Assembly (NCBI GenBank): GCA_902553695.1
Contig: CACDLR010000003.1
Coordinates: forward strand, 1 to 48,438
Direction: 5' to 3'
Source: an uncultured Pelagibacteraceae bacterium
Lineage (GTDB): Bacteria > Pseudomonadota > Alphaproteobacteria > Pelagibacterales > Pelagibacteraceae
Length of the DNA: 48,438 nucleotides
The position numbers and the translations under genes are program-made. The notes under the pieces were generated by a model. It was not told where the DNA came from, did not search any database, and saw only the letters and a program-made list of their open reading frames with translations. Shown one piece after another: positions 11,264 through 25,209 of the stretch (its first letter is position 1; the number at the start of each line of letters is the position of its first letter).

Positions 11264-13170
11264 TTTGTTTTTTTAAATATAACTTTTGAATTTAATGTAT
11301 CAACAACTTTGTTTTCTATAGATATTGAATCTAAACCTGCAACCTTATACATATTCTCAGGTTTATCATGATCTATAAATAAGTCAGGTAGAATCATAGA
11401 CCTGAATTTTATGCCTTTATCTAATAAATTTTTTTCATTTAAAAAATGATTAACATGTGAGCCAAAACCACCTATAGATCCCTCTTCGATTGTAATTACT
11501 ACCTCATGATTGGTAGCGATTTGCCATAGAGAATTTTCATCCAAAGGTTTTGCAAAGCGTGCATCAAAAATAGTAGGGAAAATTCCTTTTTTTGATAAAC
11601 CTTTTTCTGCAATCAAACATTCTTGAAGTCTAGCTCCAAAATTTATTAAAGCCACTTGTTTTCCTTCTTTAATAAATTTTCCTTTACCAATAATTAATTT
11701 TTCATCTTCATTTGGTAATTCTATACCAATGCCAGTTCCCCTAGGATATCTAAATGCAGATGGTCTATCATTTATTTGGACTGAGGTATTAATCATTTTA
11801 ACAAGCTCTGATTCATCGCTGGCCGCCATTACAACAAAATTTGGCAATGTAGACAAATACGTTATGTCAAATGAACCAGCGTGTGTTGGTCCATCTGCTC
11901 CAACTAGTCCAGCCCTATCAATCGCAAATCTTACTGGAAGTGATTGAATTGCGATATCATGAACTACTTGATCATAAGCTCTTTGTAAAAAAGTCGAGTA
12001 GATTGCCGCAAAAGGTTTATAACCTTGAGTTGCCAAGCCTCCAGAAAAAGTTACCGCGTGTTGTTCTGCAATTCCTACATCAAACATTCTATCAGGAAAC
12101 TTCTCAGCAAATAGGTCCATTCCGGTTCCACCTGGCATTGCGGCTGTAACTCCAATAATTTTACTATCTTTTTCTGCATGTTTAATTAATGAGTTCGCAA
12201 AAACTTTTGTATAAGAGGGAGCTAAATTTTTTCCTTTGTCTTGTTTGCCAGTTAATACATTAAATTTGGTAACTCCATGGTATTTGTCCGAAGATTTTTC
12301 AGCAAATTCATATCCTTTACCTTTTTCAGTTTTTATATGTATAAGAACTGGACCATCATATTTCATATTTTTTGCATTCTCTAAAACAGAGGTGAGAACA
12401 TCTATGTCATGACCATCTATTGGGCCAACATAATAAAATCCTAGCGAATTAAATAAAGTACCCCCAGTAACAGCAGATCTAAAAAAATCTTCAGCTTTAC
12501 CAGCTTTTTTCATAAACCTTTTTGAGAGTGAAGAAATAATTAATTTTATTGTTTCTCTTAAACTAAAGTAAATTTTACCTGATAAGATTTTAGCTAAATA
12601 AGTTCTTAAAGCACCAACTGGCTTAGCAATTGACATGTCATTATCATTTAAAATAACTATCATTTTGGTTCTTGCTGATCCAGCGTTGTTCATCGCCTCA
12701 TATGCCATACCAGCACTTAAAGCTCCATCACCTATCACTGCCACAACATCCTCAGATTTATTTGAAAGTTTATTTGCAGTTGCAATACCCAAGGCAGCGG
12801 AAATAGATGTGGAGCTATGTGCAGCGCCAAAGGGATCGTATTCACTTTCATCTCTTTTCGTAAAACCAGATAGTCCTCCTCCAGTTCTTAAAGTTTCAAT
12901 TTTATCTTTTCTTCCTGTTAGTATTTTATGGGGATATGATTGATGGCCAACATCCCAGATAATTTTATCTTTAGGTGTATCAAATACATGATGAAGTGCT
13001 ACAGTTAATTCAACAACACCTAAACCAGCACCTAAATGTCCTCCAGTTTTTGATACCGCTTGTATCATCTTATCTCTAATCTCTTTTGAAAGAACTTTTA
13101 GATCTGAATTTGATAGTTTTTTTATATCAGATGGAAAATTAATATTATTTAAAAACTTATAATCTGACAT
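11260..13170 (-). CDS. dxs: 1-deoxy-D-xylulose-5-phosphate synthase
   Basis: [82 protein letters not shown]. Confidence 0.98.
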   Translation of the reverse strand: MSDYKFLNNINFPSDIKKLSNSDLKVLSKEIRDKMIQAVSKTGGHLGAGLGVVELTVALHHVFDTPKDKIIWDVGHQSYPHKILTGRKDKIETLRTGGGLSGFTKRDESEYDPFGAAHSSTSISAALGIATANKLSNKSEDVVAVIGDGALSAGMAYEAMNNAGSARTKMIVILNDNDMSIAKPVGALRTYLAKILSGKIYFSLRETIKLIISSLSKRFMKKAGKAEDFFRSAVTGGTLFNSLGFYYVGPIDGHDIDVLTSVLENAKNMKYDGPVLIHIKTEKGKGYEFAEKSSDKYHGVTKFNVLTGKQDKGKNLAPSYTKVFANSLIKHAEKDSKIIGVTAAMPGGTGMDLFAEKFPDRMFDVGIAEQHAVTFSGGLATQGYKPFAAIYSTFLQRAYDQVVHDIAIQSLPVRFAIDRAGLVGADGPTHAGSFDITYLSTLPNFVVMAASDESELVKMINTSVQINDRPSAFRYPRGTGIGIELPNEDEKLIIGKGKFIKEGKQVALINFGARLQECLIAEKGLSKKGIFPTIFDARFAKPLDENSLWQIATNHEVVITIEEGSIGGFGSHVNHFLNEKNLLDKGIKFRSMILPDLFIDHDKPENMYKVAGLDSISIENKVVDTLNSKVIFKKTN

Positions 13171-14040
13171 TTAGCTGTTTCTTTCCATAATAAAATTTAT
13201 TGTTTCTCTTAAATCATTTGCATTATTATTTTGAGCTTTCAATTTTTTATAAATATTTTGTTTAAGCTTGTTAGCATATTTAACTGCATTTTTGTATCCA
13301 AGTAAACTAATTATAGTAGCCTTCCCTTTTTTTTTATCTTTTTGTGTTTTTTTTCCTGCAAATTTTGTTTTACCTTTATAATCAATTAAATCATCTACAA
13401 TTTGAAATAATAATCCAATATCTTTTCCTATTTTTGAAAAAGAATTTAAATTTTTTTTATTATTTTTTATTATTAATGGAGCTATACAACAAAATTCAAA
13501 AAGCTTGCCTGTTTTTTTTAATTCCATATTTAGTATTTTTTTAATAGAGACTTTCTTTTTTTCATAACTTAAATCTAAGTATTGACCACCTGCGATTCCC
13601 GTTTGACCTGAACATCTTGAGAGAATATTAATTAATTTAGATTTAATTTTGTCATCTACTTTAAAGTTTTTATCACTCAATATTTCAAATGCTGTTGTTA
13701 ACAAAGAATTGCCCGCTAATATAGCTGTAGACTCTCCAAACTTTACATGGGTAGATGGTTTGCCTCTTCTAAGTTTATCATCATCCATACAAGGTAAATC
13801 ATCATGAATTAGTGAATAAGCATGTATAGCTTCCACTGAAGCAGCCAATGTTAATAAATCTTTATTTTTAACTTTAAAAATTTTACCTATATCAAAAATA
13901 ATTTTTGATCTAATTTTTTTTCCCCCTGGAAACAAACCATATTTCATCGGCAAGATTAGTTCTGAAGTATTAAATTTTGACAAATAATTATTTAAATAAA
14001 TATTAATTTTTTTTGATAATTTTTTTAGTTTTTTTTCCAT
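13171..14040 (-). CDS. ispA: Short-chain polyprenyl (farnesyl/geranyl) diphosphate synthase
   Basis: EAIHAYSLIHDDLPCMDDDKLRRGKPSTH, LLFQIVDDLIDY; xseB-ispA-dxs gene order. Confidence 0.93.
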   Translation of the reverse strand: MEKKLKKLSKKINIYLNNYLSKFNTSELILPMKYGLFPGGKKIRSKIIFDIGKIFKVKNKDLLTLAASVEAIHAYSLIHDDLPCMDDDKLRRGKPSTHVKFGESTAILAGNSLLTTAFEILSDKNFKVDDKIKSKLINILSRCSGQTGIAGGQYLDLSYEKKKVSIKKILNMELKKTGKLFEFCCIAPLIIKNNKKNLNSFSKIGKDIGLLFQIVDDLIDYKGKTKFAGKKTQKDKKKGKATIISLLGYKNAVKYANKLKQNIYKKLKAQNNNANDLRETINFIMERNS

Positions 14041-14266
14041 TATTAATTATCTCATCAATTTTATTTTTTGTTTTTTTTGATATTGACCTTGTTTCTTGGT
14101 GAAATTTTTTTTCTATGAAATTATTTAACCTTATCAGCTCTTGATAGTCTTTTATAAAATCATTTAAGCTCTTTTTTTCTAAATTATCAATTATTTTATT
14201 TGCCAAATTATTTAATTCCTCCAATGATTTAGTTTCAATATCATCTAGTAAATTTTTATCTTTCAT
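14003..14266 (-). CDS. xseB: Exodeoxyribonuclease VII small subunit-like protein
   Basis: 87 aa helical protein with SLEELNNLANKIIDNLEKKSL...; position immediately upstream of ispA-dxs as in many proteobacteria; overlaps ispA by 38 nt. Confidence 0.7.
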   Translation of the reverse strand: MKDKNLLDDIETKSLEELNNLANKIIDNLEKKSLNDFIKDYQELIRLNNFIEKKFHQETRSISKKTKNKIDEIINNGKKTKKIIKKN

Positions 14267-14286
14267 ATATTAGTTGGTATTATTAT

Positions 14287-15219
14287 ATGAAAAACAATCT
14301 TTCAAATATTAAAAAAGCCATAAAATATCTAAATAAAAACCAATGTGTAGGAATACCTACAGAAACTGTTTATGGTCTTGCTGCAAATGCTTATTCTTCA
14401 GTTGCAACTGCTAAAATATTTAAACTAAAGAAAAGACCTAAACAAAACCCTCTTATTGTTCACTATTTTAATCTTAAAATGTTAAAAAAAGATTGTGAAA
14501 TTAATGAACTTTTCTTAAAATTATATAGGAGATATTCACCTGGTCCAATATCTTATATATTAAAACTAAAAAAAAATAGCTTAATTTCGAAAAATGTTAC
14601 AAATAAAAAAAAGACTTTAGCAGTAAGATTCCCCAGCCATCCAACAACAAGAAATTTATTAAAAAAATTAAATTATCCATTGGCAGCACCTAGTGCAAAT
14701 ATTTCTACGAAAATCAGCCCTGTTTCGAAAAAAGATGTTAAAGATGAATTTGGAAAGAAAATAAGTTTAATATTAGATGGTGGACAATCTAAAATTGGTG
14801 TTGAGTCAACTATAGTAAACTTAGTTGATAAACCTCAAATTTTGAGATTAGGGGGATTACCAAAAGAAGAAATAAAAAAATATTTAAATTTAAAAATTAA
14901 TTATGATAAAAAATCAAAATTCAAATCACCTGGACAGAGTAAAACTCATTATTCCCCTCACATAAAATTAAGATTGAATATTAAAAATCCAAATCAAAAT
15001 GAAGCATTTATTTTAATAAGAAAAAGAAAAAAATTAAATACAAACTATTTTTATTTATCAAAGAATAATAACCTTAAAGAAGCGGCAAAAAATTTATATA
15101 AAACTCTTAGATCTATAAAAAAGAATAAATTTAAAAGTATAGCTGTAGAAAAAATTCCGAATGAAGGATTTGGTGAAGTGATTAATGATAGATTAAAAAG
15201 AGCATCTAATTTTAAATGA
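14287..15219 (+). CDS. Sua5-type threonylcarbamoyl-AMP synthase
   Basis: CVGIPTETVYGLAANAYS, KKRPKQNPLIVHY, PLAAPSANISTKISP, SPGQSKTHYSPHIKL (C-terminal Sua5 domain). Confidence 0.92.
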   Translation: MKNNLSNIKKAIKYLNKNQCVGIPTETVYGLAANAYSSVATAKIFKLKKRPKQNPLIVHYFNLKMLKKDCEINELFLKLYRRYSPGPISYILKLKKNSLISKNVTNKKKTLAVRFPSHPTTRNLLKKLNYPLAAPSANISTKISPVSKKDVKDEFGKKISLILDGGQSKIGVESTIVNLVDKPQILRLGGLPKEEIKKYLNLKINYDKKSKFKSPGQSKTHYSPHIKLRLNIKNPNQNEAFILIRKRKKLNTNYFYLSKNNNLKEAAKNLYKTLRSIKKNKFKSIAVEKIPNEGFGEVINDRLKRASNFK

Positions 15220-15953
15220 CTTATTTAGTTGAGGTTAAAAATCTAAAAAAAAATTATGCTTCGAAAGAGGCAGTGAAAGATATTTCTTTTAATATAAAAG
15301 AAAATGAAATATTGGGATTATTAGGTCCAAATGGATCTGGAAAAACCACTACAATAGGAATGCTTTTAGGTCTTTTAAAGCCTTCAAACGGAGAAATCAA
15401 AATAGATAACATGAACTTTGAAAAAAATAGAATAGAGATACTAAGTAAAATAAATTTTATATCTCCTTATATTGAGCTTCCAAAAAAACTAACTGTTAAA
15501 CAAAATTTAATAGTTTATGGAAAATTATATAATATAAAAAACTTGAAGGAGCGAATAGAGTATCTAGCTGAGAAACTTAGGTTAGAGGAACTTTTAGATA
15601 GAATTACAGGCGAGCTTTCCTCTGGTCAAAAGAATAGAGCAAGTTTAGCTAAAGCACTAATCAATAAACCAAAAGTATTATTTCTTGACGAGCCAACTGC
15701 ATCACTAGACCCTGAAATAGGAGACTTTGTAAGAAGTTTTTTAGAAATTTATAAAAAAGAAAACAAAATATCAATTTTATTGGCTTCTCATAATATGAAT
15801 GAAGTTAGTAGACTATGTAAATCAGTTTTAATGATGAAAAATGGAATAATTATAGATGAAGGGACTCCATCTTCACTTATTGAGAAACATGGACGTAAAA
15901 ATTTAGAAGAGGTTTTTCTTAAGCTATCAAAGGACAAAAATGAATATAATTAG
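15216..15953 (+). CDS. ABC transporter ATP-binding protein
   Basis: Walker A LLGPNGSGKTTT, signature GELSSGQKNRASLAKAL, Walker B VLFLDEPTASLDP. Confidence 0.95.
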   Translation: MTYLVEVKNLKKNYASKEAVKDISFNIKENEILGLLGPNGSGKTTTIGMLLGLLKPSNGEIKIDNMNFEKNRIEILSKINFISPYIELPKKLTVKQNLIVYGKLYNIKNLKERIEYLAEKLRLEELLDRITGELSSGQKNRASLAKALINKPKVLFLDEPTASLDPEIGDFVRSFLEIYKKENKISILLASHNMNEVSRLCKSVLMMKNGIIIDEGTPSSLIEKHGRKNLEEVFLKLSKDKNEYN

Positions 15954-16731
15954 AGTATATGGGCTTTTTTTAAGACATTTTTATTTAATTACTAGATCAT
16001 TTCCTAGAATATTAGATTTAATTTATTGGCCGTCAATACAAATAACGCTATGGGGATTTATATCTAATTTCTTTGCCACATACAGTACATATTATAATAA
16101 TGCAGTTGGAATAATCTTAACATGTGCAATACTTTATGATTTTTTATTTAGAACAAGTATAGGATTCAACATGCTTTTTCTAGAAGAGATATGGAGTAGA
16201 AATTTTACGAATTTATTTATTTCCCCAATGAAGATAAGTGAGATAATTACTTCTCTAGTTGTTACCGCTTTAATCAGAGCTTTAATTGGCTTGGTTCCAG
16301 CAATATTATTAACTTCACCATTATTTGGTATATCGATTCTCAATCTAGGAATATATTTATTTTTCCTTTTCTTAAGTTTATATATTTTTGGAATTACTTT
16401 GGGTATATTGGTATCTGCTGGTTTACTAAGATTTGGACCATCTTTTGAAAATATTGCCTGGTCTACAATGTTTCTTATAGCCCCTTTTGGCTGTGTTTAT
16501 TATCCGGTTGATATATTGCCAGATATTTTCAAAAATATTGCATACTGCATGCCATTAGTTTACATTTTTGAGGAAGCAAGAAATATACTGATTAATCAAA
16601 CAGTTAATATTAAAAATATTTATTTAGCTTTTATGCTTAATATAACTTATTTATTAATCGCTATTAGTTTGTTTTATTATTCTTTTAATCAAGCAAGAAA
16701 AAAAGGGACGTTAATAAATATTGGAGAATAA
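15940..16731 (+). CDS. ABC-2 type transporter permease
   Basis: 263 aa polytopic membrane protein, translationally coupled to the ATPase; NLFISPMKISEIITS, YYPVDILPDIFKNIAYCMPLVYIFEEAR. Confidence 0.9.
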   Translation: MNIIRVYGLFLRHFYLITRSFPRILDLIYWPSIQITLWGFISNFFATYSTYYNNAVGIILTCAILYDFLFRTSIGFNMLFLEEIWSRNFTNLFISPMKISEIITSLVVTALIRALIGLVPAILLTSPLFGISILNLGIYLFFLFLSLYIFGITLGILVSAGLLRFGPSFENIAWSTMFLIAPFGCVYYPVDILPDIFKNIAYCMPLVYIFEEARNILINQTVNIKNIYLAFMLNITYLLIAISLFYYSFNQARKKGTLINIGE

Positions 16732-16808
16732 TGGCGCGCCCGCAAGGAGTTGAACCCTGAACCTCCAGAGCCGAAATCTGGCGCTCTATCCAGTTGAGCT
16801 ACGAGCGC
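16732..16808 (-). tRNA. tRNA-Arg (anticodon TCG), CCA encoded
   Basis: Reverse complement GCGCTCGTAGCTCAACTGGATAGAGCGCCAGATTTCGGCTCTGGAGGTTCAGGGTTCAACTCCTTGCGGGCGCGCCA forms a full cloverleaf; loop TTTCGGC. Confidence 0.95.
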
Positions 16809-16831
16809 ATTATGTATTAATATTATAATAT

Positions 16832-17809
16832 ATGAAAAATATCATTAATTTAATTGTTGAGGAAAATTCACACAAATTAAGGATTGATACCTTTATTTCT
16901 CAAAAATGTTCAGAAATAAGCAGAACTAGAATTAAAAATTTAATCATAAATAGAAAAATTAAAATTAACGGTAAAATTATTGATACACCTTCAAAAAAGA
17001 TAACTAATGGTGATAGTATTACATTTGAGTTGACTGAACCACAAAAGACTTCATTAAAACCATTTAATTTTAATTTAGATATTATTTATCAAGACAATGA
17101 TTTGATAGTAATAAATAAACCAGCAGGAATATCTATGCATCCTGGTCCTGGTAATTACGATAATACGATTGTAAATGCTTTAATAAATTATAATAATATA
17201 AAATTATCATCAATTGGGGATGAATTAAGACCAGGAATAATTCACAGAATTGATAAGGATACATCAGGTTTAGTTGTAATTGCAAAAAATAACTTAAGCC
17301 ATGAAAAGATTTCAAAACAATTCAGTAAACATTCTATTGACAGAGTATATAATGCTTTAGTTTGGGGGAAATTAAGGCCTCAGACAGGAAATATTGAAAC
17401 TCTTATAACTAGGAGTTCTAAAAATAGACAGTTGATGGATGTTAGCTTGATAAAAGGAAAAAAAGCAATAACTAAATATAAAACACTCAAAGTTTTTGAA
17501 GGGAAAACTATTCCTACACTTAGCTTATTGGAATGTAAGCTTGAAACTGGAAGAACGCATCAAATAAGAGTACATATGAATTACAAAGGTAATCAAATTG
17601 TAGGAGATAAAAAATATAAAAAAAAATATAAAAAATTAAAGAGTATAAACAAAAAGATAGATACATTAATCATTAATTTACAAAGACAATTCTTACATGC
17701 TAAAATTTTAGGTTTTAATCATCCCAAAACAGGTAAAAAACTTTATTTTGAGTCAAATTTACCAAATGATTTACAAAAAATAATAAATGTCCTCGAAAAT
17801 TCTAACTAA
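16832..17809 (+). CDS. rluD: RluD-family 23S rRNA pseudouridine synthase
   Basis: S4-like N-terminus (RIDTFISQKCSEISRTRIKNLI), IVINKPAGISMHPGPGN, GIIHRIDKDTSGLVVIAKN, LETGRTHQIRVHM. Confidence 0.93.
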   Translation: MKNIINLIVEENSHKLRIDTFISQKCSEISRTRIKNLIINRKIKINGKIIDTPSKKITNGDSITFELTEPQKTSLKPFNFNLDIIYQDNDLIVINKPAGISMHPGPGNYDNTIVNALINYNNIKLSSIGDELRPGIIHRIDKDTSGLVVIAKNNLSHEKISKQFSKHSIDRVYNALVWGKLRPQTGNIETLITRSSKNRQLMDVSLIKGKKAITKYKTLKVFEGKTIPTLSLLECKLETGRTHQIRVHMNYKGNQIVGDKKYKKKYKKLKSINKKIDTLIINLQRQFLHAKILGFNHPKTGKKLYFESNLPNDLQKIINVLENSN

Positions 17810-17857
17810 TTAGATGTTGTAAAAAAAAAATTGTTTATTAAATAATTATCTAAAATT

Positions 17858-20849
<2,992 letters not shown>

Positions 20850-20850
20850 T

Positions 20851-22182
20851 TTAATTTATAGATCGTTTTATAAGATTAATACATTTCGTCATTAGTTTTT
20901 TGTCGTTTGACTCACACATTATTCTTATTTTTGGCTCTGTACCAGAAGGTCTTACCAGAATCCTTCCTTTATTCTTTAAAATTTGTTTTGCACTAATAAT
21001 TGATTGTTTGCAATTTTTTAAATTAATAACTGATTTATCCTTAACATTTATATTAATAAGTTTTTGAGGTATTTTTCTAAAATTATTAAATAGTTCACTT
21101 GCTTTTTTTCCTTTACTCATAGAATAGAGAATTTCTAATGCAACAAGAATACCATCACCTGTAGTTGCAAAATTTCCAAGAATAATATGACCAGATTGTT
21201 CTCCACCTAAATTACATCTATTTTTTTTCATAACTTCTTTAACATACCTATCTCCTACGTTTGCTCTAATAAATTTTATTTTATTTGTTTTAAATAATTT
21301 TTCTAATCCATAATTTGACATAAGTGTACCTACAACTCCACCTTTTAAAATTTTTTTCTTTTTCCATCTTAATGCAATCATTGCAATTATTTGATCACCA
21401 TCAATTATTTTTCCTTTTTCATCACAAATTATAATTCTATCAGCATCACCATCCAAAGAAATTCCAAGGTTTACTTTTTTTTTTTTAGAAAAAAATTTGA
21501 TTTTATTTGGAAAAGTTGATCCACAATTTGAATTAATATTTAAACCATTTGGGGAAGTTCCAATATCATAAACTTTAGCACCTAATGATTTGAGTATTTT
21601 TGGCCCTGATTTATAACCAGCGCCATTAGCACAATCTATTGCTATCTTAAGACCTTTTAAAGAAAAATTTCTAGGAAAATTGCTTTTAAGAATATTAATA
21701 TATTTATCATTTGCATCCTCCAGTCTTTTTACTCTTCCAAGAACATCTGGATTAATTAAATGTTTTGAAATCTTTGTATCAATAAGTTTTTCGATTTTTT
21801 TTTCTATTTTATCTGAAAGTTTAAGTCCATCAGGACCAAAAAGTTTAAGCCCATTATCATAGAAAGGATTATGAGATGCTGTAATCATGATTCCAAGATT
21901 TGCATCCATTTTTTTTGTTAGCATTGCTAAACCATTTGTTGGCAAAGGCCCAAGAGTATAAACATGCATTCCAGCTGAAGCTAAACCAGAAACAAGTGCT
22001 GGTTCTAATGTATAGCCAGATAATCTTGTATCTTTTGCAATAATTGCTATTTGTTTTTTTTTCTTTAGATTTCTAAAGTATGTACCTGCGGCAAGACCAA
22101 ATTTAAAAAACATATCACCGTTTATTTTATACTGATTTACAGTTCCCCTTATGCCGTCTGTTCCAAAATATCTTTTGCTCAT
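20851..22182 (-). CDS. glmM: Phosphoglucosamine mutase
   Basis: RYFGTDGIRGTVN, MITASHNPFYDNGLKLFGPDG, ISLDGDADRIIICDEKG, RPSGTEPKIRIMCE. Confidence 0.97.
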   Translation of the reverse strand: MSKRYFGTDGIRGTVNQYKINGDMFFKFGLAAGTYFRNLKKKKQIAIIAKDTRLSGYTLEPALVSGLASAGMHVYTLGPLPTNGLAMLTKKMDANLGIMITASHNPFYDNGLKLFGPDGLKLSDKIEKKIEKLIDTKISKHLINPDVLGRVKRLEDANDKYINILKSNFPRNFSLKGLKIAIDCANGAGYKSGPKILKSLGAKVYDIGTSPNGLNINSNCGSTFPNKIKFFSKKKKVNLGISLDGDADRIIICDEKGKIIDGDQIIAMIALRWKKKKILKGGVVGTLMSNYGLEKLFKTNKIKFIRANVGDRYVKEVMKKNRCNLGGEQSGHIILGNFATTGDGILVALEILYSMSKGKKASELFNNFRKIPQKLININVKDKSVINLKNCKQSIISAKQILKNKGRILVRPSGTEPKIRIMCESNDKKLMTKCINLIKRSIN

Positions 22183-23234
22183 AAGTTAAAAAAAATTTTA
22201 TTAAACACTTTTATTGCTTGTTTAATTTCATTTACATCATGGACTCTCAATATTTGAACTCCTTGAAGAAGTGCATGAATACTAGATGATACTGTTCCTC
22301 CAGTTCTGGTTTTACTATCGTTAATTTTTGCAATTTCCTTAATAAAATTTTTTTTTGATATTCCTAACAATACTGGAAACCCTAATGAGTGAAAAATAGA
22401 TATTTGTTTTAATATAGTAATATTATGTTTCAAATTTTTACCAAAACCTATACCTGGATCTAAAATTATATTGTTATGTATAATTTTATTAGACCTTACA
22501 AAGTTTAATCTCTTTTCAAAATAATCATAAATATCTAAAACTACATTTTTATATTTAGGTTTTTTTTGCATAGTTTGGGGGGTTCCTTGCATATGATGAA
22601 TTACAAAAGGAATTTTGCTTTTCTTTAATATATTAATCATATCGCCATCATAATTTAATCCTGATACATCATTAAGTAGATTTATTTTTAGAGGGAGTGA
22701 TTTCTTAAGAACATAACTTTTTCTAGTATCTATTGATACAAAAAATTTAATTTTTTTTGCATATTTTATTTTTGATTTAATTCTTTTCCACTCAATTTTT
22801 AAATCTACTGTTCTTGAATTTGGACGAGTTGACTCTCCACCGATATCTATCATATCAGCTCCGTCTTTTTTTAATTTCTTAATTTGTTTATATGCTGATC
22901 TTAACTTTAAAAATTTACCACCATCAGAAAAACTATCAGGAGTTGCGTTTAATATTCCCATTAATAAAGGGAAGTTTTTAAATTTTATTTTTTTTAGATT
23001 TTTTGATTTTGTAATTTTTTTTAAATCACCATTTATTTTTTTTTTAAGTTTTGGATTTAATTTTTTTATATCTTTTAAACTAATTATTTTCTTTTTTTTT
23101 CTTGTGATAATTTCTATCTTGTCAAAAGAAATTAGTTTATTACCATTAAGAGGCAAACTTAGTTTTTTTTTTATTTTTTCTTTTGAAACTTTTCCATAAT
23201 AAAAATTACACGCTCTTGTGTAATGTTTTATCAT
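22179..23234 (-). CDS. folP: Dihydropteroate synthase
   Basis: LLMGILNATPDSFSDGGKF, MIDIGGESTRPNS, NDVSGLNYDG, ILDPGIGFGKNLKHN. Confidence 0.96.
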   Translation of the reverse strand: MIKHYTRACNFYYGKVSKEKIKKKLSLPLNGNKLISFDKIEIITRKKKKIISLKDIKKLNPKLKKKINGDLKKITKSKNLKKIKFKNFPLLMGILNATPDSFSDGGKFLKLRSAYKQIKKLKKDGADMIDIGGESTRPNSRTVDLKIEWKRIKSKIKYAKKIKFFVSIDTRKSYVLKKSLPLKINLLNDVSGLNYDGDMINILKKSKIPFVIHHMQGTPQTMQKKPKYKNVVLDIYDYFEKRLNFVRSNKIIHNNIILDPGIGFGKNLKHNITILKQISIFHSLGFPVLLGISKKNFIKEIAKINDSKTRTGGTVSSSIHALLQGVQILRVHDVNEIKQAIKVFNKIFFNL

Positions 23235-23238
23235 TCAA

Positions 23239-25146
23239 TTAATGAACTATTTTTGGTTTCAATCCAATAGACCCAAGCGCTGAGTCTTTGTTTTCATCTT
23301 CTTTTGCAAGGTCTTGCTTGCTTTCAGGATATTTATTTTTATTAATGATATCCTCAATCTCCTCACCTGTTAATGTTTCATATGTGAGTAATGCCTTGGC
23401 TATTTTATGAAGATCTTCAATTTTATCTGTTAATATTTTTTTTGCATGATTATATCCTTCATCAACAAGTTTTCTTATTTCTTTGTCAATTTTTTGGGCC
23501 ACAGCTTCAGATACACTTTGCGTTTGTGTAACAGACCTTCCGAGAAATACTTCTTCTTGATTTTCTCCATATTCAACTGGTCCCATTTCTTCGCTCATTC
23601 CATATTTTGTAACCATTGCTCTAGCTAGTTGAGTTGCCTGATTTATATCTGAACCATTTCCTCCACCTGCTCCAGTCGTAATATTATCTTTACCAAAAAT
23701 TAATTCCTCTGCAACTCTCCCTCCAAAACAAACAGCTAATCTTGCTTTAAGATATTTAATCGAATATCCATGTTTATCTCTTTCTGGTAAGTTCATAACC
23801 ATTCCTAAAGCTCTGCCTCTAGGTATTATTGTTGCTTTATGTATTGGGTCATAGTGTGGTAACATATTGTATGAAACAAGTGCATGCCCTCCTTCATGAT
23901 AAGCAGTAAGTTTTTTTTCATCTTCGGTCATTACCATTGATCTTCTTTCAGCTCCCATCATTACCTTGTCTTTAGCATCTTCAAATTCTTGATAAGTTAC
24001 AATTCTTTTATTTTTTCTTGCAGCTAATAAGGCAGCTTCGTTTACAAGATTCGCAAGGTCAGCTCCTGAGAAACCCGGTGTACCTCTAGCAACAGTTCTT
24101 AAATTTACGTCAGGCGACATATTTATTTTTTTTGCATGAACTTTTAATATCTTTTCTCTTCCAATAATATCAGGGTTAGAGACAACTACCTGTCTATCAA
24201 ATCTTCCTGGTCTTAATAGAGCCGGATCAAGAACGTCAGGTCTATTTGTTGCAGCAATTATTATCACACCCTCATTAGTATCGAAACCATCCATCTCAAC
24301 TAATAGTTGGTTTAAGGTTTGCTCTCGTTCATCGTTTCCACCACCAAGTCCTGCACCTCTGCTTCTTCCAACTGCATCTATTTCATCTATGAATATTATA
24401 CATGGAGAATGTTTTTTACCTTGCTCAAACATATCTCTAACTCTTGATGCACCAACTCCAACAAACATTTCAACAAAATCCGAACCTGAAATTGTAAAAA
24501 ATGGTACTCCCGCTTCTCCTGCTATTGCTCTAGCAAGTAAAGTTTTTCCTGTACCAGGTGGTCCTACCAATAAACAACCTCTAGGAATTTTTCCGCCTAG
24601 TCTACTAAACTTTCTTGGATCCTTTAAAAATTCAACCACTTCTTCAACCTCTTCTTTTGCTTCTTCTACACCCGCTACATCTTTAAATGTAACTTTGCCT
24701 TTTAATTCGTTCATTAGTTTAGCTTTAGATCTTCCAAAACCCATTGCTCCACCTTTTCCACCCTGCATTTGTCTCATAAAGAATATCCATACTGCAATTA
24801 GAAGTAACATTGGAAACCAGGAAAGTAGCACACCAAATAGAGAAGGCATTTTTTCTTCAAGTGGTGAAGCTGAAATACTTACTCCTCTTTCTGATAATTT
24901 TTCAATTAAATTTGGATCATTAGGCACATATGTCGAAAATTTTTGTCCATTCGAAAAAACACCGTTAACATTATTTCCTTGTATTTCAACTTGAACAACT
25001 CTGCCGTTTTCAACCTCTGATAAAAATTCTGAAAAGATTATATTATTTTTCTGATTAAATGACCCTTTAGGATTTTTAAACATATTATAAAGTCCAACTG
25101 TTAGTAAGACTATTATTGCCCACATTGCTAAATTTTTTAAATTCAT
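23239..25146 (-). CDS. ftsH: ATP-dependent zinc metalloprotease FtsH
   Basis: [38 protein letters not shown], zinc site [11 protein letters not shown]. Confidence 0.98.
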   Translation of the reverse strand: MNLKNLAMWAIIVLLTVGLYNMFKNPKGSFNQKNNIIFSEFLSEVENGRVVQVEIQGNNVNGVFSNGQKFSTYVPNDPNLIEKLSERGVSISASPLEEKMPSLFGVLLSWFPMLLLIAVWIFFMRQMQGGKGGAMGFGRSKAKLMNELKGKVTFKDVAGVEEAKEEVEEVVEFLKDPRKFSRLGGKIPRGCLLVGPPGTGKTLLARAIAGEAGVPFFTISGSDFVEMFVGVGASRVRDMFEQGKKHSPCIIFIDEIDAVGRSRGAGLGGGNDEREQTLNQLLVEMDGFDTNEGVIIIAATNRPDVLDPALLRPGRFDRQVVVSNPDIIGREKILKVHAKKINMSPDVNLRTVARGTPGFSGADLANLVNEAALLAARKNKRIVTYQEFEDAKDKVMMGAERRSMVMTEDEKKLTAYHEGGHALVSYNMLPHYDPIHKATIIPRGRALGMVMNLPERDKHGYSIKYLKARLAVCFGGRVAEELIFGKDNITTGAGGGNGSDINQATQLARAMVTKYGMSEEMGPVEYGENQEEVFLGRSVTQTQSVSEAVAQKIDKEIRKLVDEGYNHAKKILTDKIEDLHKIAKALLTYETLTGEEIEDIINKNKYPESKQDLAKEDENKDSALGSIGLKPKIVH

Positions 25147-25209
25147 AAATAAATTTATATAGTAATTAAGAATTATTATAAATTAAACAAGTGTCAAATT
25201 GTGGCAAAA

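Noticed and set aside
11871-12149. 92 aa plus-strand ORF opposite dxs (and similar ORFs at 11729, 12635)
   Set aside because: Antisense to highly conserved Dxs coding sequence, no family features.
22960-23234. Lysine-rich ~90 aa N-terminal extension of FolP before the MGILNATPDSFSDGG core
   Set aside because: Alphaproteobacterial dihydropteroate synthases commonly have an extra N-terminal segment; lysine richness follows from low GC.
24389-24994. 201 aa plus-strand ORF opposite ftsH
   Set aside because: Lies entirely antisense to the conserved AAA/N-terminal region of FtsH; no recognisable domain; a shadow ORF.
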